A stretch of 33,404 bases of DNA. It comes from Nocardia otitidiscaviarum NBRC 14405. Its GTDB lineage: Bacteria; Actinomycetota; Actinomycetes; Mycobacteriales; Mycobacteriaceae. The stretch is taken from the NCBI RefSeq assembly GCF_000308635.1, contig NZ_BAGD01000270.1, positions 1-33,404 on the forward strand, written 5' to 3'. Made by a program: the position numbers and the translations under genes. Of the stretch, positions 17,169-24,603 are shown piece after piece. A model generated the notes under the pieces. The model worked only from the letters and a program-made list of their open reading frames with translations. It made no database searches and was not told the DNA's origin. How positions within the stretch are numbered: position 1 is the stretch's first letter; every line of letters starts with the position of its first letter.

Positions 17169-18515
17169 GTGGCCTTTCCGCTGACCTTCCTGTTCGCGGC
17201 ACTGCCGCCGGAATTCAATTCGTACATGCTGTCGACCGGTCCGGGACCGGGTCCGATGCTCGTCACCTCGGCTGGATACCGGCAACTGGCCACTGTGCTC
17301 GCGGGGACGGCTGCGGCCTCCGACGGGTCGATGAATTCGATGTCGTTCGCGTGGGCCGGACCCTCGGCGACTGCCGCGTCGACCGCGTTCCGCACCCATG
17401 CCGCCTGGTTGCGGAAACAGGCCGCGGTCGCCGACCAGGTGGCGGTGCAGGCCAGCGGCGTCGCCCGGGCCTACACGGGAGCCATGGCTACGATGCCACC
17501 GCTGCCCGCGATTCTGGCGATCAAGGCGGTGATCAAGGTCTGCCGGGCGGCGGCGCTCGCGGGGGCGCCCACCGGCCCGACCGTCGCCGTGCTGGCCGCC
17601 GCCGAGACGGTCTACTACGGCATGTGGATCGAGGCGGCCAAATCGATGATCAAATACACCGGAGAGGCATCGGCCCATGTGGCGGCGCTGCCGCCACCGA
17701 TTCCGGCACCGCCGATCATCGCCGGTCCCGGCCCGGTCTCCCCGTACATGGCCGTCGTACCGACGATTGGACCCGCGCCGACCAGCGGGACCCCCGCCAC
17801 CCCGAAGACGATGACGGGTGGCACTGGCGGCGGACCCACCGGCGGCAATCCCGGCGGGGGCGATCCGAGCGGGGGTCAGGGCGGAACCTCGCCGAACACC
17901 GGCGATCCGGGCCAGGGACCGTCGCAGCCGACCCCGCAGGCCGAGAACCCGTTACCGGACGTCGAACAGGCGGTGTCGTCGGCGGCGGACCAGCTGACCG
18001 ACCCGGCGATGCCCGATATGGCCGATCTCGGAATCTCCGAGTTCGGCGGCGAATCCCTGGGCCAGCCGGGCTTCCCCGGAACGTCGACCGGGTCGACCAC
18101 CCTCGCCGCCTTGAACGGTGGTATGGGCGGCATGGTGGCGATGGGACTGGTCCGAGGCGGTCTCGGCGCCATGTCCGGGCTGTCGACCGGATTCCGGATG
18201 CCGTCGAGCTGGCCACCCGGAGTCGGTACCGCCTTCGGGGCACCGGCCGCCGGAACGTCGGGCGCACCGGTTTCCCGCAGCGCACCACGCCGGGGAGTCA
18301 CCGCACCCACGGCGAGAATGCGTCGTCGCCGCGACGACGAGAAGAAGTCGAGCAAGGCATACGTCCCGGGAGAGCCCCAGGAGGTGCCGATCCTCGAGAA
18401 GCCACCCGTGATCGGCGTCATCGAGTACGCCGACGACGAGGCCCACTCGTCACACGAGGGCGGTCCCGGTGACGTACACCGCGGCCTAGTGCTGGTAACT
18501 GAGGAAGGAAAGTGA
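17169..18515 (+). CDS. PPE-like protein, ESX substrate
   Basis: 448 residues. PPE signature LPPEFNSYMLSTGPGPGPM at 12-30 (P13, P14, E15) and a WxG turn W62-A-G64 followed by PSA, as in PPE proteins. Long Ala-rich helices run to about residue 185. The Pro/Gly-rich second half contains GGTGGGPTGGNPGGGD-type low complexity and a Met/Gly stretch (NGGMGGMVAMGLVRGGLGAM). The end is charged (KPPVIGVIEYADDEAH). The GTG start at 17169 is 13 nt after the PE-like stop, the usual PE-PPE pairing; the frame is open further upstream but overlaps the PE-like gene. The PE-PPE pair, with espG close by, suggests an EspG-bound export complex. ESX-3 has PE5-PPE4 at the same place. Confidence 0.85.
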   Translation: MAFPLTFLFAALPPEFNSYMLSTGPGPGPMLVTSAGYRQLATVLAGTAAASDGSMNSMSFAWAGPSATAASTAFRTHAAWLRKQAAVADQVAVQASGVARAYTGAMATMPPLPAILAIKAVIKVCRAAALAGAPTGPTVAVLAAAETVYYGMWIEAAKSMIKYTGEASAHVAALPPPIPAPPIIAGPGPVSPYMAVVPTIGPAPTSGTPATPKTMTGGTGGGPTGGNPGGGDPSGGQGGTSPNTGDPGQGPSQPTPQAENPLPDVEQAVSSAADQLTDPAMPDMADLGISEFGGESLGQPGFPGTSTGSTTLAALNGGMGGMVAMGLVRGGLGAMSGLSTGFRMPSSWPPGVGTAFGAPAAGTSGAPVSRSAPRRGVTAPTARMRRRRDDEKKSSKAYVPGEPQEVPILEKPPVIGVIEYADDEAHSSHEGGPGDVHRGLVLVTEEGK

Positions 18516-18516
18516 A

Positions 18517-18882
18517 ATGGCACTTAATGCTGATCCCGATGTATTGATTCCCGCTGCCCGGAATGCGATGGCCCTGCAGGGAAATCACGAAGGCTATCTG
18601 AAGGCACTGCTCGGCGTTCAGGACGAGTTGGCGGCGGCGATCGTCAGCCCGGGCGCCGGTGCGGCCGTGCGGGAAGCCATGACGAACGCCCACACCAAAG
18701 GCCATGATCTCGCCGTGAAACTGCAGGAGATCATCCAGACCCTGCAGGACACCGGCATCAGGATCGATGCCAGTGATATGGACGCGGCCGCCCAGGTCCG
18801 GAACGCGACATCACTGGGTACCAATGGAGCGGTGGACGTCCCCGCGCCCTCGGGGACCAGTCCGGTGAACACCAATTTCTGA
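18517..18882 (+). CDS. Esx protein, EsxG/EsxB-like partner
   Basis: 121 residues, starting 1 nt after the PPE-like stop with a strong GAGGAAGGA ribosome site. It has two long helices around a turn at about 53-58 (VSPGAGAA) where WXG100 proteins have W-x-G; here the Trp is absent, as in mycobacterial EsxG. The C-terminus (GIRIDASDMDAAAQV) aligns with the YxxxD region of EsxG, but the Tyr is missing. Assignment rests on size, helical pattern and position between the PPE-like gene and the second esx gene, exactly as in ESX-3. It should form a heterodimer with the next product and be exported by EccC. Confidence 0.78.
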   Translation: MALNADPDVLIPAARNAMALQGNHEGYLKALLGVQDELAAAIVSPGAGAAVREAMTNAHTKGHDLAVKLQEIIQTLQDTGIRIDASDMDAAAQVRNATSLGTNGAVDVPAPSGTSPVNTNF

Positions 18883-18942
18883 GAACGAAATCCCCACACG
18901 AACCGAACATCTATACACGAACAGCATAAGAGGTCGATTGTC
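18883..18942 (+). other. Spacer between the two esx genes with an 8-bp direct repeat
   Basis: 60 nt, visibly richer in A/T than its surroundings. ACACGAAC occurs twice (18896-18903 and 18915-18922), and a half-site of the operator family (TCCCCAC, 18891-18897) precedes the first copy. AAGAGG near the end serves as ribosome site for the next gene. It could be a processing site or weak internal promoter; nothing decisive. Confidence 0.3.
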
Positions 18943-19251
18943 ATGGCAATGACATACAACTATCAGGCCGTCGATACCAGCACGCTGACGTTCCAGCAGA
19001 TCGTAGGCGCGATCGAAGAGAACAATCAAAGCCTGATGGGCCTGGAGAACGGGCTCAAGGCATCCTTCACCGGTGAGGCGGCGGAGAACGGCTGGCATCC
19101 GCAGATCGATCTGCTGCTGAAGAAGATCGGCGAATACAACGCGGCCCTGCAGTCGCTGAAGACGGCGATCATGACAGCCGGTGGCGCTGGCGGACTGATG
19201 AACACGACGGACAAGGACGCGGGATCGAGGTTCCTTGCTATCGGCATCTAG
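18943..19251 (+). CDS. Esx protein, EsxH/EsxA (ESAT-6)-like partner
   Basis: 102 residues. The N-terminus MAMTYNYQAVD resembles EsxH (MSQIMYNYPA, from memory). Two helices flank a turn SFTGEAAENGW (about 41-51), where Phe replaces the first residue of W-x-G and a Trp follows a few residues later, as in several ESAT-6 proteins. The C-terminus is LMNTTDKDAGSRFLAIGI. Together with the preceding gene it makes the Esx heterodimer substrate; EsxG-EsxH of ESX-3 functions in metal uptake, but that role is not shown here. The ATG is preceded by AAGAGG. espG starts 30 nt later. Confidence 0.82.
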   Translation: MAMTYNYQAVDTSTLTFQQIVGAIEENNQSLMGLENGLKASFTGEAAENGWHPQIDLLLKKIGEYNAALQSLKTAIMTAGGAGGLMNTTDKDAGSRFLAIGI

Positions 19252-19281
19252 GCGCGATGGCATCGATCACCGGGTGGCGGA

Positions 19282-20112
19282 GTGGAATCGGATCCGGTAG
19301 CGGTAGATCTGAATGTCGATGCCGCCCTGCTGCTTCAGCAGTTGGTCGGCATCGACTCCTACCCCGTGGTGCTCGCGCTGATGCCCAATATCTACCGCGT
19401 CGAGGACCGCGACCGGGTGCACGCGGTCGTACGCGAGCAGCTCGTCGAGGCGGGCGTGCTCGTGGGCGACCGAGTGCATCCACAGGTCGCGCACTGGCTG
19501 GAGTGCCTGTATCGACCGGATGTGGAGCTCGCCGCGCGAATCATCGACACCGGTGCCGACGAGGTTCCGGCTGGCGTACTGCGAATGTCGCTGGTCCGTC
19601 GCGACGACGTCCATGTGCTGGCGCTGCGGTACGACGACCACGTGGTGATACAGCCGGTCTTCAACGAAACCCGCGACCTGCGCGCGGTGGCCGGCGCGCT
19701 GCTCGCGGCGTTGGGGCCCTGCCCCGCACTGGAATTCGAGCCGGTGACAGCCGAGCCGGAGGAATTCGTCGGTGCGCCGTCCGACGGCGCGGCCGAGTGG
19801 AAGCAGCGGTTCCTGGAGTTGGGTGCGGTTCCGCACACCGCGGGTGTGCTGAGCCGGGTGTTCGAAGAGGTGTTGCGGCGTGCGGAGGTGGTGGTCCTCG
19901 AACATCACGACGGCGGGACCGCGGAGGCGGGCGTGTGTATGAGCGTGTTCGACACCGAATCCGGCCGGGTCGTCGCGACGCCCGGCGTCGGTTACGACGG
20001 GCAGCAATGGGCGACCTTCGCCCCGGGTGACGACGCCACCGTCGCGGCGGGTGTCGCCGCCCTGGTCGAGATGTTGCCGAGCCGCAGCTGGTTCGACACC
20101 AGCCGGGTCTGA
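19282..20112 (+). CDS. espG: EspG, cytosolic chaperone for PE/PPE substrates
   Basis: 276 residues, close to EspG3 (about 295). It shows the mixed alpha/beta EspG pattern: an opening strand-helix (VDAALLLQQLVGIDSYPVVLALMP), central strands with VLRMSLVRRDDVHVLALRYDDHVVIQPVF, and a closing strand pair (AEAGVCMSVFDTESGRVVATPG). EspG proteins bind the tips of PE-PPE dimers of their own ESX system and keep them soluble. Its position after the esx pair equals ESX-3. The GTG start at 19282 has a weak ribosome site (GGTGGCGGA overlaps it). No catalytic residues are expected. Confidence 0.85.
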   Translation: MESDPVAVDLNVDAALLLQQLVGIDSYPVVLALMPNIYRVEDRDRVHAVVREQLVEAGVLVGDRVHPQVAHWLECLYRPDVELAARIIDTGADEVPAGVLRMSLVRRDDVHVLALRYDDHVVIQPVFNETRDLRAVAGALLAALGPCPALEFEPVTAEPEEFVGAPSDGAAEWKQRFLELGAVPHTAGVLSRVFEEVLRRAEVVVLEHHDGGTAEAGVCMSVFDTESGRVVATPGVGYDGQQWATFAPGDDATVAAGVAALVEMLPSRSWFDTSRV

Positions 20113-20162
20113 ACGGTGGCGGCATCGGTGAGGGAACGAATGATCGTGCGAGGAAGAGGCAC

Positions 20163-21716
20163 ATGGTGAATCGACCACCGACCGTCAATGGACGGGGGCA
20201 GGACTCGGCCCGCCACCTGGGCGGCTACGGCACCTACCTGCTCCCGGACTCCCCTGGTCCCGATGCTGCGGCGCAGCAGGCGGAAACCACCGGACCGGGC
20301 AGTGCCCAGCCAGGCGTCGACGCGTCCGTCGCCTCGGACCGACCCGCCGCGCCGCCGCGCCCGGCGGATACCGCGACGCCGACCACCGCCCAGGCCGCGC
20401 CGCCGCAGCATTCCGGGGTCACCTCCGCCGGGACCGGTGCACCGGCATCCACGTATGCCACGGCACAGCCACCGAACTCGACCGGCACCGCCGCACCGAC
20501 GTATGCCGCGCCCGTGCCGCCATCGTCCACGGCGGCGTACCCCGCGCATACGACGGGACAGGCGCAGCCGCGAGACGCGAGCACCGCCGTCGGATCCGGG
20601 AGCGAGTCCGGCGCCTCGGCGGCACGTGAGGCGGCATCGGAGGCCGCGGGTGCCGCCGAGCACGCGGGACGTGACGTGACGAGATGGTCGGCCACCGGCG
20701 AACTCGAGCCCGAGGTCACCATGGGTGTGGAGCCGATCGGGCAGCGGTCCGAGCCGGCGGGCCGTGTGGAGGTCATCTCGGCCGCGCAGGCCGCCTCCCA
20801 CCTGCTGGCGGAGATCACCGCGACCAACCGTGCGACCCTGCGGGCGTCGACCGGCGTGCGCGGCGCGCTGAACAAGGTGGGCTTCCGTTTCGGACTGTCA
20901 CCGGCCGAGCAGCGCGCCGAGGACCGGCGCAACCGGATCCGGCGGCAGATTCCCGGCACCTACCAGATCGCGGTCATCAGCGTGAAGGGCGGCGTCGGCC
21001 GGACCACGACCGCGGCGACACTCGGATCGACCTTCGCCTCCATCCGCTACGACCGGGTGGTCGCGGTCGACGCCAATCCCGACTTCAGCGATCTCGGCAC
21101 CCGGACCGTGCGACATCCGTACGGGCTCACCCTCCGCGATCTGGCACAAGCCCGGGATCTGCGGGCGTTCTCGGCTGTCCAGGCCTACACCACCACGAAC
21201 AACGCCAATCTGGTGGTCGTCGCGTCGCCGTGGGCGACCGATGCCACCCGGGCGCTGAACGGTGACGAGTACGCGGCGGCCGTGCAAACCCTTCGGGTGC
21301 ATTACAACCTGGTGGTCGTCGACTGCGGTACCGGTGTGTTCGATTCGGCGACCGGTGGGGTGCTGGCCAGCAGTGATGCGGCACTGGTGGTCACCCCGGC
21401 CACGGTGGGCGGGGTGACCGGTGCGGTCGCGACCCTGAACTGGCTCGCCGCCCACGGTCTCGAACGCCTGGTCCACCGGTCGAGTGTCGCCATCGTGCAC
21501 CAGCATCCGGTGAAGCCGAATGTCGACGTGGCGGCGATCGAGCAGTTGTTCGCCACCGCGGAACGGCCTACCTACACGCTGCCCTACGACCCACATCTGG
21601 CCGAGGGCGGCGAAATCGATCTGCGACTGCTGCACGGCGACACCGTATTGGCGTTCGAGGAACTGGCCGCGGCCCTGTCCGACGGGTTCCCGACCTTCCG
21701 AGGAGCGACACGGTGA
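20163..21716 (+). CDS. EspI-like ParA/MinD-family ATPase with a Pro/Ala-rich N-terminus
   Basis: 517 residues. Residues 1-165 are Pro/Ala/Thr-rich and disordered, as in EspI of ESX-1. A basic, helical stretch follows (to about 265), then a ParA/MinD domain (268-517): deviant Walker A K275-GGVG-R280-T281, switch I VVAVDANPDFSDLG, Walker B VVVDCGTG, and an end with DTVLAFEELAAALSDGFP. The signature Lys at the end of the P-loop is Arg here (KGGVGRT), so ATP hydrolysis may be altered. EspI-type ATPases are dispensable modulators of ESX-1. ESX-3 of M. tuberculosis has no such gene at this place, so this is a mixed architecture. Start: ATG with AGGAAGAGG upstream. The stop overlaps eccD (GTGA). Confidence 0.85.
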   Translation: MVNRPPTVNGRGQDSARHLGGYGTYLLPDSPGPDAAAQQAETTGPGSAQPGVDASVASDRPAAPPRPADTATPTTAQAAPPQHSGVTSAGTGAPASTYATAQPPNSTGTAAPTYAAPVPPSSTAAYPAHTTGQAQPRDASTAVGSGSESGASAAREAASEAAGAAEHAGRDVTRWSATGELEPEVTMGVEPIGQRSEPAGRVEVISAAQAASHLLAEITATNRATLRASTGVRGALNKVGFRFGLSPAEQRAEDRRNRIRRQIPGTYQIAVISVKGGVGRTTTAATLGSTFASIRYDRVVAVDANPDFSDLGTRTVRHPYGLTLRDLAQARDLRAFSAVQAYTTTNNANLVVVASPWATDATRALNGDEYAAAVQTLRVHYNLVVVDCGTGVFDSATGGVLASSDAALVVTPATVGGVTGAVATLNWLAAHGLERLVHRSSVAIVHQHPVKPNVDVAAIEQLFATAERPTYTLPYDPHLAEGGEIDLRLLHGDTVLAFEELAAALSDGFPTFRGATR

Positions 21717-23221
21717 CCGCTGTCGCCTCGCCGGCCGCGGACGCGGCGACCTCGGCGGAAGTGGCCCGGGTCCGGGTGGCGATCATGGTGGCCACCTACC
21801 AGGTCGACGTCGTGGTGCCCACCAAGTTCGCGGTGGAGACATTCATCGACGATCTGCTCGAGGTGCTGGCCGCGGCGGTCGAGGACGACGACGTCGACTT
21901 CACCCCGCCGGTCGGACAGTGGAGTCTGGCCCGACCCGGACAGCTCCCGATTCCGCGCTGGCGCAGCCTTGCCGACCATGACATCGCCGATGGCGCCGTG
22001 CTGGTGCTGACACCGGTCGAGTCCGCGGAGGTGTTCCGGCCGATCGTCGAGGACATCACCGATGCGCTCGCCCTGATCAACGAGCGCGAGTTCGCCGAGT
22101 ACGACGCCGGAACGTCGGCGGTGGTCGGCTTCGGCGTGCTGGTGGCCGGTGCGACGGCGGCCGCGAGCATGCTGACCTGGGCATGGCTGCGCAGCGGATC
22201 GGTCCTGTGGTGTGCGGTCCCCGCCCTGCTGCTGGGCGCGGTGTTCCTGGGTGCGGCGGTCGTCGCCGGCCAGCGGTTCGCCGCGCCCCGCGCCTGCCTG
22301 GGATCGGCCCTCGCCGCGCTGGTGCTGCTGTTCGCCGGCGGCGCCATGCTGGTGCCGACGGAATACGACGAAACCGGCCGATTCACCGCGGCCAACCTCG
22401 CGGCGGGCGCCGTGGTCGCGGCCGTCGCCGCGGCGACCATGATGCGCGTGACCCGGGTGGGTATCGCGACGCTGATGTCGGTGACCGCGCTCGGCATCCT
22501 CGGCGTCCTCGCGGCGCTGCCCGCGGCCTATCTGGAGCTGTCGGCGAGCCAGGTGGCGGCCGGTGCGGTGCTGATCATCGTGATGCTGCTGGGATCGGCT
22601 CCGCGTGTGGCCGCGGTGATCGCCCGGATCCGGCCACCGGATCTGCCCGACCCGGGCAATGAGGTGGCGCCCGCGACACTCACCGACATCTTCGACGCCG
22701 AGACCGGCACCGAGAGCGAACCCGACGACCCGCAACGCCGACGCATCGAGGCCACCTTCGAATCACGGGCGCGTCTGGCGGTGACGAGCCTGCGCGGATT
22801 GGTCGTGGCGCTGTCGCTGTCGCTGTCCGTCGCCACGGTGCTGGCGGCCGCGACGCATCCCGGCAAGATCCGCGAGATCGTGCTCGCCGTGGCGGTGGCG
22901 GGAATTCTGGCGATGCGGGCCCGCTGGTATCCGGACCGCGTGCAGGCCATCGCGCTGGTGACCGGATCCGCGGTGACGGTGATCGGGCTGGGAATCGTGC
23001 TGGTCGGCGTGCACGACACCGTCGGCGTCCGGCTGCTGGTCGCGGCCCTCGTTCTGGTGGCGGCGGTGCTGGGTTGTCTCGCGGCGGTCCGGTTGCCGAA
23101 TGTCCGGCTGTCCCCGGTGACCCGGCGGGTGACCGACCTGTTCGAATACCTGCTGCTGCTGATCGTGCCGATCCTGGCGTTCTGGATCATGGGGATCTAT
23201 GCGGCGATGAGGGCGATCTGA
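21713..23221 (+). CDS. eccD: EccD, polytopic membrane channel component
   Basis: 502 residues. Residues 15-110 form the ubiquitin-like YukD domain (VRVAIMVATYQVDVVVPTKFAVETFIDDLLEVL). From about 133 onward I count roughly 11 hydrophobic membrane helices; a cytosolic loop with DDPQRRRIEATFESRARLAV lies between helices 6 and 7. EccD dimers form the membrane vestibule of the EccBCDE complex. The start GTG overlaps the upstream stop (GTGA, 21713-21716) and the end overlaps mycP (TGATG), so all three are translationally coupled. Length and topology are normal for the family. Confidence 0.94.
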   Translation: MTAVASPAADAATSAEVARVRVAIMVATYQVDVVVPTKFAVETFIDDLLEVLAAAVEDDDVDFTPPVGQWSLARPGQLPIPRWRSLADHDIADGAVLVLTPVESAEVFRPIVEDITDALALINEREFAEYDAGTSAVVGFGVLVAGATAAASMLTWAWLRSGSVLWCAVPALLLGAVFLGAAVVAGQRFAAPRACLGSALAALVLLFAGGAMLVPTEYDETGRFTAANLAAGAVVAAVAAATMMRVTRVGIATLMSVTALGILGVLAALPAAYLELSASQVAAGAVLIIVMLLGSAPRVAAVIARIRPPDLPDPGNEVAPATLTDIFDAETGTESEPDDPQRRRIEATFESRARLAVTSLRGLVVALSLSLSVATVLAAATHPGKIREIVLAVAVAGILAMRARWYPDRVQAIALVTGSAVTVIGLGIVLVGVHDTVGVRLLVAALVLVAAVLGCLAAVRLPNVRLSPVTRRVTDLFEYLLLLIVPILAFWIMGIYAAMRAI

Positions 23222-24603
23222 TGCGTACGACCGGATGCGCCGTGACACTGGTGGCGGCCGCCCTGTTCACCGGTGCGGCACCCGCGGCGGCCGTCGAGCC
23301 ACCACAGGTCGTCGTCGGACCGCCACCGGCGGAAGAGCCGCCGAAACCGGAGTTTCCGATGAAACAGGACAAAGGCTGCGTGGCGGCCGGTATTCTTCCG
23401 GGAACCGATCCGGCGCGGCAGCCCCCGGTCGACACCGCCTTGAACCTGTCCCGAGCCAGGGAACTGAGCCGGGGCGCGGGCGTCACCGTGGCCGTGATCG
23501 ATACCGGGGTGAAACCGAGCCACCGGCTGCGCGATGTCGTCGGAGGTGGGGATTATGTCGCCGACGGCGGCGAGGGACTGTCCGATTGCGACGCGCACGG
23601 CACCCTGGTGGCCGGCATCATCGCCGGCACAGCAGACCCCACGGACGGGTTCATCGGTGTCGCCCCGGAGGCCCGGATCCTGTCCATTCGTTACCGGTCC
23701 GCGGCGTTCACCGCCGAGGATCCGCAGCACTTCCGACCGGGGGCCGAGGCAGCGGTCCAGGTCCGCACGCTGGCCCGCGCCATCGTGCACGCGGCCCGGC
23801 AGGGCGCGGGTGTGATCACCGTGGCGCTGCCGGTATGCGTGCCGGTGCGGGAGGCGGTCGATCAATCCCAGCTCTCGGCGGCCATCGGCTACGCCGTGCG
23901 GGTGCGTGGCGCACTGATCGTCGCCAGCGCCGGTGACACCGGCGGATCGGGATGCAACCAGCAGAATCCGGGTGTCGATCCCACCGATTCGGTGGATCCG
24001 CGCGGCTGGCGGAGGGTGCAGACCATATCCACACCCGGCTGGTTCACCCCCGAGGTGCTCACCGTCGGCGTCACCACCGTCGCCGGCGCCGCGTTGGACA
24101 GCTCGCTCGCCGGACCCTGGGTCTCGGTGGCCGCACCGGGGACCGGCATCGTATCTCTCGGTCCGGGTGGTGGCGTCGTCAGCGGGGTCGGGGATCCGGC
24201 CGCGCTGTCCGAGATCGGCGGTGCGTCCTTCGCCACCGCGTATGTCAGCGGTGTCGCCGCCCTGCTGCGGTCGCGGTTCCCGGGCGAGACACCGGCCGAG
24301 ATCGCGACGCGCCTGCAAGCCAGCGCCCATTCGCCGGCTCGCGGTGTGGACAATGTGGTCGGTGCCGGGCTCATCGACCCGCTGGCAGCGCTCAGCTACC
24401 GGACACCGCCCAGCAGGCCGGAGGGGCTCTTCCAGTCCGCACCGCTGGCCGTGAAACCGCCCGAACGACCGCGAGACCTGCGCCCCGCGATCACCGCGAC
24501 AGTGGTCATCGCCGGTGCCGTATTGCTGGGTCTGGCGGCGAGCTTCGGCCCCGGGTTCGCCGGGATCCGGCGATCCGGCACCCAGTCGTCGAGGTCGCGG
24601 TGA
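23221..24603 (+). CDS. mycP: MycP mycosin, membrane-anchored subtilisin-like protease
   Basis: 460 residues. An N-terminal signal peptide (1-28, hydrophobic core AVTLVAAALFTGAAPAAA) is followed by a Pro-rich segment and a subtilase domain. Catalytic triad: D94 in VAVIDTGVKPSHRL, H126 in DCDAHGTLVAGIIAG, S336 in GGASFATAYVSG. The usual oxyanion-hole Asn region reads ASAGDTGG, with Asp239 where subtilases normally have Asn. Cysteines near 55, 124, 221 and 245 could form the two disulfides known in mycosins. A C-terminal membrane helix (VVIAGAVLLGLAASF) anchors it on the outside. MycP caps and stabilises the EccBCDE complex. The ATG shares one base with the eccD stop; the frame is open upstream, but only this start gives a signal peptide. 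Confidence 0.94.
   Translation: MRTTGCAVTLVAAALFTGAAPAAAVEPPQVVVGPPPAEEPPKPEFPMKQDKGCVAAGILPGTDPARQPPVDTALNLSRARELSRGAGVTVAVIDTGVKPSHRLRDVVGGGDYVADGGEGLSDCDAHGTLVAGIIAGTADPTDGFIGVAPEARILSIRYRSAAFTAEDPQHFRPGAEAAVQVRTLARAIVHAARQGAGVITVALPVCVPVREAVDQSQLSAAIGYAVRVRGALIVASAGDTGGSGCNQQNPGVDPTDSVDPRGWRRVQTISTPGWFTPEVLTVGVTTVAGAALDSSLAGPWVSVAAPGTGIVSLGPGGGVVSGVGDPAALSEIGGASFATAYVSGVAALLRSRFPGETPAEIATRLQASAHSPARGVDNVVGAGLIDPLAALSYRTPPSRPEGLFQSAPLAVKPPERPRDLRPAITATVVIAGAVLLGLAASFGPGFAGIRRSGTQSSRSR

Noticed and set aside
23952..24599. Upstream extension of the eccE frame
   Set aside because: It is the shadow of mycP. The GTG overlapping the mycP stop gives the expected EccE start.
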